Shown piece by piece: positions 54,201 through 61,884 of a DNA stretch of 64,000 nt (position 1 is the stretch's first letter; each line of letters begins with the position of its first letter). The notes beneath the pieces were generated by a model that did not search any database, was not told the DNA's origin, and saw nothing but the letters and a program-made list of their open reading frames with translations. Origin of the DNA: Polaribacter porphyrae. GTDB lineage: Bacteria; Bacteroidota; Bacteroidia; Flavobacteriales; Flavobacteriaceae. The stretch spans positions 1,243,980 through 1,307,979 of the forward strand of contig NZ_MSCN01000001.1 of assembly GCF_002954685.1 (NCBI RefSeq), given 5' to 3'. A program made the position numbers and the translations under genes.

Positions 54201-54397
54201 GATGTGAAAACATTGTATTGGGGCATAGTCTAGATAGAATATTTAAAAATGCTACAGTAAAAATTTACACTGCTGTTAACAACCCATTTTTAATTACTAA
54301 TTATTCTGGTCAAGACCCAGAAAATTTTATAGGTATAGATAATAATTTTTACCCTAGAGCTACAGTTTATAACTTTGGTTTTAATATCAACTTTTAA
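51290..54397 (+). CDS. susC: SusC-like TonB-dependent transporter of the starch locus
   Basis: This 1035-residue outer-membrane transporter has a signal peptide (ending TMFAQ), a carboxypeptidase-D-like domain (about 24-95), the motif DEIVVIGYGS (103-112), a plug with IRIRGGSSLAG and a beta-barrel ending NFGFNINF. It imports malto-oligosaccharides together with the SusD 11 bp downstream. It is a distant paralog of the beta-glucan SusC at 25464-28517. It leads the + strand operon and is preceded by a promoter and an operator-like dyad. Confidence 0.96.
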   Translation: MKKFKLLLIGILLNTSFTMFAQQNVKGVVKEQTSGEPLPGVSVVIKGTTIGTETDFDGNFILEKVKTGDILVFRYLGYADKEVVITTSFNLIVALAESSEQLDEIVVIGYGSVKKEDLTGSVDVISAKEFNQGAIVSPDQLLQGKAAGVRITSAGGQPDAAPNIRIRGGSSLAGNNSPLIVIDGVPLDNGGVAGVGNPLSLINPDDIESFSILKDASATAIYGSRASNGVLIITTKKGTSGGIKYTFSSRASISTISDRNQVQVMDGDTFVNFANTYFSDDLSALGVPVGSVVTDQPSRIITVQDSDGNPVQREIFNTNWQDAIYRTAVSSDVNFGVRANLFKKIPLRASIGYNNTEGVIRTNDYERITTSLRLTPRFLDDHLKIDVNAKATFVDKNSVDEGSALGNAISMDPTKPIYDNSSIFGNFYQQRRASNDAGDPNAKIGSNPLAVLQQRTRPERVNRILGNLEFDYKLHWLPELRAVVNLGLEASKANITENFMENAVNAYTLVPDGGGAFIFNPGESFAEDQDITNVTMESYLSYKKEFEKGFLNSFDVQSGYMYQNFKNQGTKREYINNVTTGVRELNIDPLNPSNRYFNELNLQSFFGRANINLADKYLVTLSVRADGSSFFTEENRWGYFPAAAVAWKLKEESFLKNVEFVNDFKLRIGWGQTGQQDVAGQVGFYPSIPLFEIGSPQSQYITGVNLYNAKEFNPDLTWEKTTTYNIGVDFDFFNASIITGSFDVYQRETTDLLVVTNVPPGQALSDQVIQNIGSTESRGFELNLNANAINTEDLRLAFNSNLSYNFTEVTDLQGVEQINAPDGGIPIGTGNILIRHAVGQQAGSAWVHKQLYDTAGNPILGAFADLNGDNRITEDDKYFRAIQPNWTFGFGFNLNYKNWDLSASFRGQLDGEIYNSRKLTNGIIRNAQSLDGTFFNNALDFAAGEASTNFTNIVDPVQFSDYFMENASFLRCENIVLGHSLDRIFKNATVKIYTAVNNPFLITNYSGQDPENFIGIDNNFYPRATVYNFGFNINF

Positions 54398-54408
54398 TAT
54401 TAAGAATT

Positions 54409-55983
54409 ATGAAAAAACTTAAAAATAAATTTTTAATCGTACTCTTCAGCTTATTTGCTGTTAATAGTATAAATTTAAGTTGTACAAATGACTTAAACAC
54501 TAAACCAGAAATAGAGCTTTCTTTAGAAGAATTACTAGCTCAAGACCCTAAAGCAGTAGAAGGAATTTTATCTAGATTATACGGTTCTTTTGCTTTATCA
54601 GGAGCAGATGGTCCTGGAAGTTCAGATATAAGTGATGATGCTGGAGAATCTCCTTTTTTAAGAGGAATTGTAAATCTACAAGATTTTGCTGCTGATGCTA
54701 TGAAAAATAGATGGGGAGATAATGGTTTAGATCAATTAACAACCACAAGTAATTGGACTTCAGAAAATAAATTCTTTCGCTATTTATTTAATAGAATATT
54801 TTTTACGATACCTCAATGTAATAATCTTCTTACAATTTTACCTAATGTAGAAGTAAATGATAAAGAAATTATTACTTCAGAAGTAAGATTTTTACGCTCT
54901 TTAGCATATTTTTATTTGGTAGATGTATTTGGCAAAGGCGTATTAGCTACTGAAATTAACTATGGACAAGGAACTCCTTTACCAGAAGCAAGTAGAATAG
55001 AATTATTTGAATATATAGAAACAGAGTTATTGGCAATAGAACCTCTTTTACCCGCAGTTAATACTTATGGTAGAGCAACTAAAGGTGCTGCACAAATGCT
55101 ACTTGCTAAATTATACCTCAATGCAGAAGTATATACAGGTACTGAAAGATATGCAGATGCTGCAAACTATGCAAATAAAGTTATTACAGAGGGTACTTAC
55201 ACTTTAGACGCAAATTTTGTAGATGTTTTTTCGGGTGATAACGAAAACTCTACTGAAATTATTTTCCCTTTAATTGCGGATGCAGAAGTAAGTCAAAGTT
55301 TTGGAAATACTACTTATATCGTAAACGGAAGTTTATTAGCAGATACAACTCCTTTAGCTGATTTTGGAGCTACTGATGGTTGGGGAGGACACCGTTCATC
55401 AAAAGCTTGGTATGGTTTGTATGGAGATTTATCAACATCAAATGATGAGCGTTCAAAATTATTTTGGACAACAGGACATAGCTTTGAAATGAATGATTAT
55501 AGAGAATGGACAGACGGGTATCCTTCTGTTAAGTTTAGAAATACATCTTCTACAGGTAGTTCTGGAGCTACTGCCTTTTCCAGTACAGACTTTCCTTTAT
55601 TTAGACTTGCAGATGCTTATTTAATGTATGCAGAATGTGCTATTAAAAATGCCTCTGGTACAGATATAAATACAGCTTTAACCTATGTGAATTTAGTAAG
55701 AGGTAGAGCAAAAGCAGATTTGGTAAATCTTATTGACATTCAAGGTAATGGTCCTAATGGACTTCCTTTTATTATTAATGAAAGAGCTAGAGAACTAAAT
55801 TTAGAAGGACACAGAAGAACAGATTTAATACGTTTTAATCTTTTTACTGGAAATACATATTTATGGCCTTGGAAAGGTGGAGTAAAAGATGGTACTTCTA
55901 TACCTAGTACTTACAAGCTATATCCTATACCATCTTCTGCTTTACAAGCTAATCCTAATTTATCACAAAACCCTGGCTTTTAA
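54409..55983 (+). CDS. susD: SusD-like starch-binding lipoprotein
   Basis: This 524-residue lipoprotein (INLSC, Cys25) has the SusD N-terminal helical region (EVRFLRSLAYFYLVDVFGKG) and C-terminal region (NERARELNLEGHRRTDLIRF, ending in the YPIPSSALQANPNLSQNPGF tail common to this family). It caps the SusC barrel and binds alpha-glucan at the surface. It sits between susC and the SusE-like gene with gaps of 11 and 17 bp. Confidence 0.95.
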   Translation: MKKLKNKFLIVLFSLFAVNSINLSCTNDLNTKPEIELSLEELLAQDPKAVEGILSRLYGSFALSGADGPGSSDISDDAGESPFLRGIVNLQDFAADAMKNRWGDNGLDQLTTTSNWTSENKFFRYLFNRIFFTIPQCNNLLTILPNVEVNDKEIITSEVRFLRSLAYFYLVDVFGKGVLATEINYGQGTPLPEASRIELFEYIETELLAIEPLLPAVNTYGRATKGAAQMLLAKLYLNAEVYTGTERYADAANYANKVITEGTYTLDANFVDVFSGDNENSTEIIFPLIADAEVSQSFGNTTYIVNGSLLADTTPLADFGATDGWGGHRSSKAWYGLYGDLSTSNDERSKLFWTTGHSFEMNDYREWTDGYPSVKFRNTSSTGSSGATAFSSTDFPLFRLADAYLMYAECAIKNASGTDINTALTYVNLVRGRAKADLVNLIDIQGNGPNGLPFIINERARELNLEGHRRTDLIRFNLFTGNTYLWPWKGGVKDGTSIPSTYKLYPIPSSALQANPNLSQNPGF

Positions 55984-56000
55984 TAAAACACATATTTATT

Positions 56001-57080
56001 ATGAAAAAACTATATAATTATTTATTTTTTACAACTATAATACTTTTTTTAAGTTGTACAGAAGAAAGGGACGATTTGGTGGTAAATTCCTTACCAACAA
56101 GCCCAACATTAGCTGAAATTTCTAATAGCACTATTAATTTAGTAAACCTACAAAATTTACCAGACAATCCTGCTATAACATTAACTTGGTCTGCAGCAGA
56201 TTATGGAGTTCAAACTCCAATTAATTACGATGTCGAAATATCTAACACAGATACTTTTGAAAATGTTGCTACCTTCAGTAATAATAACCAAAGAACAATT
56301 TCTTGGTCAGTAAGTCAATTAAATGTGGCAGCACAAAAAATAGGTCTTCCAGTAGAAGTGGAGAGCGATTTATATGTAAGAGTTGTTGCTTCTTTAGGTA
56401 ATGATGACGATATCCGTTCAGTATCCAATACTGCAGTTTTGAAAGTTACTACTTACTTTGCATATTTATTCAAAGATTATTATTTAGTAGGTGCAGCTAC
56501 ACAGCCAGGTTGGGATAATAACAATAACAATCCACCTTTATTTAGAACTGTAGCAGATGAAAACAAATACTCATATACAGGATATTTTAATGCAGATGAA
56601 TTTAAAGTATTAGAGTTTTTAGGACAGTGGCAGCCACAATGGGGTACAGATGATGGTACAACATTATCTGGAAACCCTGCAACAAGGTCTGATGATCCTA
56701 GTGCATTTAATATTTCTGCAAGAGGGAATGGTTATTATACTTTTACATTTAATGTAGGTAATAAAACGTTCTCGATTGAAGATTATGACGATACAAATAG
56801 TACAGATTTTAGTGATATAACAGTTAAAGGTTCAGCAAGTTCTACAGATATATCTTTAACTCAATCTTCTTTCGACTCTCACCTTTGGTATACAAATGGT
56901 GTAGACTTAATGTCTGGCAGTATTAACTTTGTTGACAACAATGGTGGTGTTTGGGGAAATACTACAGAATTCAATGGAAAAGCAACTCCAAATGGGGGAG
57001 ATATTCCCATCACAGAAAGAAATTATAACATTTGGTTTAATGATCTTACTGGAGAATATATGATAATTCCAACATTTTAA
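56001..57080 (+). CDS. susE: SusE-like starch-binding lipoprotein
   Basis: This 359-residue lipoprotein (LFLSC, Cys19) starts with a SusE-type Ig/FnIII-like domain (about 25-150). Two C-terminal beta modules follow: one about 155-258 with YLVGAATQPGWDNNN and AFNISARGNGYYTFTFNV, typical of SusE/SusF starch-binding domains, and a last one about 262-359. No catalytic residue is present. It is placed as SusE is in the classical starch system, between SusD and the SusF-like gene (11 bp). It is expected to hold starch at the cell surface. Confidence 0.88.
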   Translation: MKKLYNYLFFTTIILFLSCTEERDDLVVNSLPTSPTLAEISNSTINLVNLQNLPDNPAITLTWSAADYGVQTPINYDVEISNTDTFENVATFSNNNQRTISWSVSQLNVAAQKIGLPVEVESDLYVRVVASLGNDDDIRSVSNTAVLKVTTYFAYLFKDYYLVGAATQPGWDNNNNNPPLFRTVADENKYSYTGYFNADEFKVLEFLGQWQPQWGTDDGTTLSGNPATRSDDPSAFNISARGNGYYTFTFNVGNKTFSIEDYDDTNSTDFSDITVKGSASSTDISLTQSSFDSHLWYTNGVDLMSGSINFVDNNGGVWGNTTEFNGKATPNGGDIPITERNYNIWFNDLTGEYMIIPTF

Positions 57081-57091
57081 AACCTTATAAA

Positions 57092-58903
57092 ATGAAAAAA
57101 ATATTAAAATTTAGCCTTCTTTTACTAACCATTCTTATGGTATCTTGTGAAGAGGAAAATGAACTTACAATAACACCTAGAACCGATTTTACATTAAATA
57201 ATCCACAGATTGGTACTGTAATTATAAATTCTAATTATGATGAAGCGTCAGAAGCATTAAGACTTACTTGGGAAGATTTCTCTAACACATCAGGAGACTA
57301 CACATTACAAATGTCTAATGATGATGAGTTTGCTAATATGACTGATATTGCATCTGTTTCAGAAAAAAATTATACAATTACATTTAATGATTTAAATACA
57401 GGATTAGTAGCTTTAGGTATTAATGGGTTAACTTCCAACACATTATATTTAAGAATATCTAAAGATACAGCAACTACAAATTGGATAAGTTTTAAAATAT
57501 TATCTACAACAATTCCTGTTGCTGCACCACAATTACTGACACCTACAACTGGAGATAGTTTTATATTAGAAACTGACAAACAAGATGATGAAATTGCAAC
57601 AGTATCTTGGTCTTACACAAATGAATCAAGTAAATCAATTACTTTTTCAATAGAAGCTGCGTTAGCAGGCACAAATTTTGCAACCATAGTTAGTGGTGGT
57701 ATTGTAGAAGATGCTACTTCTATTTCTTGGACAACACTGCAATTAAATGATTTAGCCTTAAGTGCTGGATTAATAATTGAAGAATCTGGTGATTTAGATA
57801 TTAGAATTAAAGCTTCCTTTATTGATGGTAGTAATACTGTAGAGGTTTACTCAAATACAAACACAATATCTGTAACGCCTGTAGATTTTGCTTTACCTCC
57901 TGCTCTTTATGTTGTTGGTGCTGGTGCTGTTGATGCTGGTTGGGGTTGGACTTCTCCTGTTGAATTATTACTTCAAGGAAAAAAATGGTCTGGTAATATT
58001 AAATTGACCCCAAACAATGGTGGTAACTTTAGATTTTTTACTGATAAGACTCTTGAGTGGGCTTCACCAAGCTATAACTTTCCTTACTTTAAAGATAGAG
58101 GTTATACCATAGACAGTAATTTTGAAGATGCAATGGATGGTGATAATAATTTTCTTTTTGTAGGTACTGAAGGTGAGTATTTTATAGAAATTGATACAGA
58201 TGCAAAAACTATTACTTTAGGACCTCCAGTGGTTGGCCCAAATTGTAATTTTGATCAACTATGGGTAGTTGGTGCTGGTGCTGTAGATGCAGGCTGGAAC
58301 TGGAATTCGCCTATAAAAATTAGTTGTACAGGTACAGGGGTTTATCAAGGTAACATTAACTTAACAAATGATGCTTTTAGGTTTTTTACCACAAAAGATG
58401 ATTGGGGTTCTGGAAGAAATCACCCATTTTACGCTAACGATGGTTATACTATAGATTCAGATTTAGAAGATGCTCTTGATGGTGATAACAACTTTAAATT
58501 TACAGGTACTCCAGGTGAATATGGTTTAACCATAGATACTGTTAATAAAACAATTGAGTTAGGCCCAAAAATTTCACTTTGTGATTTAGATCAACTTTGG
58601 TTAGTTGGTGCTGGTGTTCCTGATGCTGGTTGGGGCTGGGCTACCCCAGTTTCATTACCATGTACTGGTGCTGGAGTATATTCTGGTCAAGTAACTTTTG
58701 CTAATGATGCATTTAGATTTTTTACAGAAAAAGATAATTGGAGTTCTGGCTTAAATCATCCTCATTATGTTGGCGAGGGTTATACGATTGATGCTAACTT
58801 TGAAGATGCTTTAGATGGAGACAATAATTTTAGATTTATTGGAACTCCTGGTACTTTTACATTAACAGTTGATACTGTAAATAAAACAATTACATTAAAC
58901 TAG
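57092..58903 (+). CDS. SusF-like lipoprotein with three tandem starch-binding modules
   Basis: This 603-residue lipoprotein (LMVSC, Cys19) has two Ig-like domains (about 25-140 and 145-265) followed by three closely similar modules of about 105 residues (271-378, 388-493, 500-603). Each module opens with LWxVGAG-DAGW-W and has FRFFT, a GYTID box, an ED-(A/L)DGDNNF box and a closing D(T)xxKTI strand. They look like SusE/SusF starch-binding domains amplified in tandem. It closes the binding part of the operon and is followed by a hairpin terminator, so the amylase downstream may be transcribed at a lower level. Confidence 0.88.
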   Translation: MKKILKFSLLLLTILMVSCEEENELTITPRTDFTLNNPQIGTVIINSNYDEASEALRLTWEDFSNTSGDYTLQMSNDDEFANMTDIASVSEKNYTITFNDLNTGLVALGINGLTSNTLYLRISKDTATTNWISFKILSTTIPVAAPQLLTPTTGDSFILETDKQDDEIATVSWSYTNESSKSITFSIEAALAGTNFATIVSGGIVEDATSISWTTLQLNDLALSAGLIIEESGDLDIRIKASFIDGSNTVEVYSNTNTISVTPVDFALPPALYVVGAGAVDAGWGWTSPVELLLQGKKWSGNIKLTPNNGGNFRFFTDKTLEWASPSYNFPYFKDRGYTIDSNFEDAMDGDNNFLFVGTEGEYFIEIDTDAKTITLGPPVVGPNCNFDQLWVVGAGAVDAGWNWNSPIKISCTGTGVYQGNINLTNDAFRFFTTKDDWGSGRNHPFYANDGYTIDSDLEDALDGDNNFKFTGTPGEYGLTIDTVNKTIELGPKISLCDLDQLWLVGAGVPDAGWGWATPVSLPCTGAGVYSGQVTFANDAFRFFTEKDNWSSGLNHPHYVGEGYTIDANFEDALDGDNNFRFIGTPGTFTLTVDTVNKTITLN

Positions 58904-58909
58904 TAACAT

Positions 58910-58941
58910 AAAGGCTGTACAAATTTGTATAGCCTTTTTTT
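58910..58941 (+). terminator. Intrinsic terminator or attenuator after the SusF-like gene
   Basis: AAAGGCT and AGCCTTT arms extend inwards through TACAAA / TTTGTA with one G-T pair, giving a 14-bp stem followed by seven T (58935-58941). It lies between two genes of the same strand, so it is likely to lower transcription into the amylase gene. Confidence 0.8.
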
Positions 58942-58953
58942 AATCTCTTGCTT

Positions 58954-61866
58954 ATGAAAAAAATTTTATTTTTTTTATTGGTTACTTGTGGTTCATTTTT
59001 TTCAAATGCCCAAGTTTCACTTAACGTTAGTGCTATAGAAATGAATCAACCAGTAACTATTACTGTTGATGTAAATAGTACTGCTAGTAACTGTAATGGA
59101 CTTAATAATCCTACAAAAGTATATATGCATGCTGGTATTGGAGACAAATCTAACGCTTTTGGCTTTAATGTAGTTGGTAACTGGGGACAAGATGATGGAG
59201 TTGGAGAAATGACGTCAAACAATGATGGTACGTTTAGTATTACCATAACTCCACAAACCTATTTTACTCTTACACAAAACCAAATAGATAATGCTGCACA
59301 AATTGGTATGGTTTTTAGAAATGCAGATGGCTCTGAAGAATTAAAGGATAATGGCTGTGCAGATTTTATATTTCCTATTGGATCTGTTCAAATAAATATT
59401 ACCAATCCTTCTAGCGATTTGGTTATCGTAAATTCTGGAGATAACCTTTCTTTAAGTGCTACAATAGATTTTCAAGGAACTTCAACAGTACAAGGTACTA
59501 TTGAAATCTTTTATAACAACGTATCGCAAGGAACTTTTAATTGTGGTTTCCCTACTTGTACAGGAACAATCAATAATATTACCCAAAGTGGAGAAATAAG
59601 AATAGTAGGTACTCCTCCTGCTCCAAATCAAACCCAAACTGGTGAGGCAAAACTGAATGTTTTAGTTGCACCAAGTGTAACTCAAGAAGCTTTACCAGCA
59701 GGAATGGAAGATGGTATAAATTATCCAGCTGATAATACAAAAGCTATTTTAGTGTTAAATGCTCCAGGAAAAGACTTTGTTCAAGTAGCTGGTAGTTTTA
59801 ACAACTACACTCCTACTGGAGCTGATGTTATGAAACAAGACCCTACTTCAGGAAAATTTTGGTTAGAAATCGATGGATTAACTGCAAATAAAATTGAGAC
59901 TTATCAATATTGGGTTTACGATCAAACACCTATGGTTAATTCTCCAACTTTAGTAAAAACTGCAGATCCATTTTCTACTTTAGTATTATCTCCTTTTGAT
60001 GATCCTTGGATTTCTGCAACAACTTATCCAAATTTACCTGCATACCCTCAAGGACAAGAAAGAGAAGTAACCGTTTTACAAACAGGGCAAACTCCTTACA
60101 ATTGGCAGGTTACCAATTTTCAGAAACCTAAAAAAGAAGATTTAGTAGTTTATGAAGTATTAATTAGAGATTTTGATGCAAATAGAAATTATCAAGATTT
60201 AATAGATAGAATTGATTATTTTAAAAATTTAAATATAAATGCAATTCATTTAATGCCAATTATGGAATTTGAAGGCAATGAAAGTTGGGGTTATAATACT
60301 TCTTTTCATTTAGCTTTAGATAAATTTTATGGAACTGAAAATAAATTAAAAGAATTTATCGATTTATGTCATCAAAATGGAATTGCTATTATTTTAGATG
60401 TGGTTTTAAATCATGCTTTTGGTAGAAATCCGATGGTTAGAATGTGGATGGATGATCCAGATAATGATGGTTGGGGAAATCCTAATTCAGAAAATCCATA
60501 TTTTAATGTAAACTCAAAACATAGTTATAATGTTGGTTATGATTTTAGCCATACAGCAGAATTACCAAATGATCCTGGAGCTAGCAGTAACGATACCACA
60601 AATCCTATTACCAATTACTACACAGAACGTGTTATAAAACATTGGATCGAAGATTTTAAAATTGATGGTTTTCGATGGGATTTAACTAAAGGTTTTACTC
60701 AAAACTGTTCTGGAAGTGATGAAGGCTGTACCAATTCTTATCAACAAGATAGAGTTACTATTTTACAGCAATATGCAGATTATGCTTGGAGTTTAGACCC
60801 AAACCATTATGTGATTTTTGAACATTTAGGTTCTGATAACGAAGAACAACAATGGGCAAATTATAAAGACGGAATTATGATGTGGGGTAAAATGACTAAT
60901 GAGTATAATGAGCTTACTATGGGTACTTCTGGCAATAAAAACTTTAACAGAATGGGGCATAAAAGTAGAGGCTTCAATCAGCCAAGATTACTAGGTTATG
61001 CAGAAAGCCATGATGAAGAACGTTTAATGTATAAAAATGTAGCATTTGGTAATAATTCAACTGCTTCTCATAATGTCAGAGATTTGAATACTGCTTTATC
61101 AAGAATGTCTGCTTTAGGTGCTGTTACACTAACGATTCCAGGTCCAAAAATGATATGGCATTTTGGTGATTTGGGCATGGATATTTCAATATTTACCTGT
61201 CCTGATGGAAGTTATGATAATGATGGTTGTAAGTTAGATACGAAGGCACAACCTCAATGGACAAATAATTGGCTTACAGAAGCTAACAGAAAACAAATTT
61301 ATAAGGATTGGGCTAGGATAAACGCTTTAAAGATTAATGAAGATGTTTTTGAAGGAGATTACACAATTTCTTCTGGAACACTTACGCCAAGAATCGATAT
61401 TTTTAATACAAATATTGCCACAACTGAATTAAGAAATGTAATAGTACTAGCTAATTTTGATGTGGTTTCACAATCTGTAAACACTAATTTTCCTATTGCT
61501 GGAGATTGGGTAGATTTAATGGACGAAACAGGAAATACAACCTATTCAGCTGGTTCTATTGTGTTACAACCTGGTGAATTTAAAATATTTGGAAATCAAA
61601 AAGCAACACTTTCTACTGATAATACTGCTTTGATAAATAATTTATTAAAAATATATCCAAATCCTGCTTCACAAAACTTCTCTATTTCTAAAGAAGTGAA
61701 CGAAGTTTCTCTTTTTGATATCACAGGAAAACAAATTAAAGTGTTTACAAAAAATGATATAAATTCTAATCAATTTTCTGTAACTGATTTAAATACTGGT
61801 ATTTATTTTGTAAAAATTAAAAACTCCTCTAACAAAATTGTTACCAAAAAATTAATTATTAACTAA
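58954..61866 (+). CDS. T9SS-secreted GH13 alpha-amylase (SusG counterpart)
   Basis: An in-frame TTG precedes, but the ATG at 58954 gives a clean signal peptide (ending FSNAQ) for a 970-residue protein. Two N-terminal beta modules (about 21-143 and 148-238) and a CBM48/E-set-like domain (about 262-350, VQVAGSFNNYTP) lead to a GH13 barrel. The barrel has D576 (DGFRWDLTKG), E623 (VIFEHLGSD) and D687 (YAESHDEERL). A T9SS type A sorting domain ends it (about 890-970, KIYPNPASQNFSIS). In the classical Sus system the surface amylase SusG is a lipoprotein; here the surface or released amylase uses the type IX route. It should make the first cuts in starch outside the cell. Confidence 0.93.
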   Translation: MKKILFFLLVTCGSFFSNAQVSLNVSAIEMNQPVTITVDVNSTASNCNGLNNPTKVYMHAGIGDKSNAFGFNVVGNWGQDDGVGEMTSNNDGTFSITITPQTYFTLTQNQIDNAAQIGMVFRNADGSEELKDNGCADFIFPIGSVQINITNPSSDLVIVNSGDNLSLSATIDFQGTSTVQGTIEIFYNNVSQGTFNCGFPTCTGTINNITQSGEIRIVGTPPAPNQTQTGEAKLNVLVAPSVTQEALPAGMEDGINYPADNTKAILVLNAPGKDFVQVAGSFNNYTPTGADVMKQDPTSGKFWLEIDGLTANKIETYQYWVYDQTPMVNSPTLVKTADPFSTLVLSPFDDPWISATTYPNLPAYPQGQEREVTVLQTGQTPYNWQVTNFQKPKKEDLVVYEVLIRDFDANRNYQDLIDRIDYFKNLNINAIHLMPIMEFEGNESWGYNTSFHLALDKFYGTENKLKEFIDLCHQNGIAIILDVVLNHAFGRNPMVRMWMDDPDNDGWGNPNSENPYFNVNSKHSYNVGYDFSHTAELPNDPGASSNDTTNPITNYYTERVIKHWIEDFKIDGFRWDLTKGFTQNCSGSDEGCTNSYQQDRVTILQQYADYAWSLDPNHYVIFEHLGSDNEEQQWANYKDGIMMWGKMTNEYNELTMGTSGNKNFNRMGHKSRGFNQPRLLGYAESHDEERLMYKNVAFGNNSTASHNVRDLNTALSRMSALGAVTLTIPGPKMIWHFGDLGMDISIFTCPDGSYDNDGCKLDTKAQPQWTNNWLTEANRKQIYKDWARINALKINEDVFEGDYTISSGTLTPRIDIFNTNIATTELRNVIVLANFDVVSQSVNTNFPIAGDWVDLMDETGNTTYSAGSIVLQPGEFKIFGNQKATLSTDNTALINNLLKIYPNPASQNFSISKEVNEVSLFDITGKQIKVFTKNDINSNQFSVTDLNTGIYFVKIKNSSNKIVTKKLIIN

Positions 61867-61884
61867 TCTTTTAAAAATTTAAAA

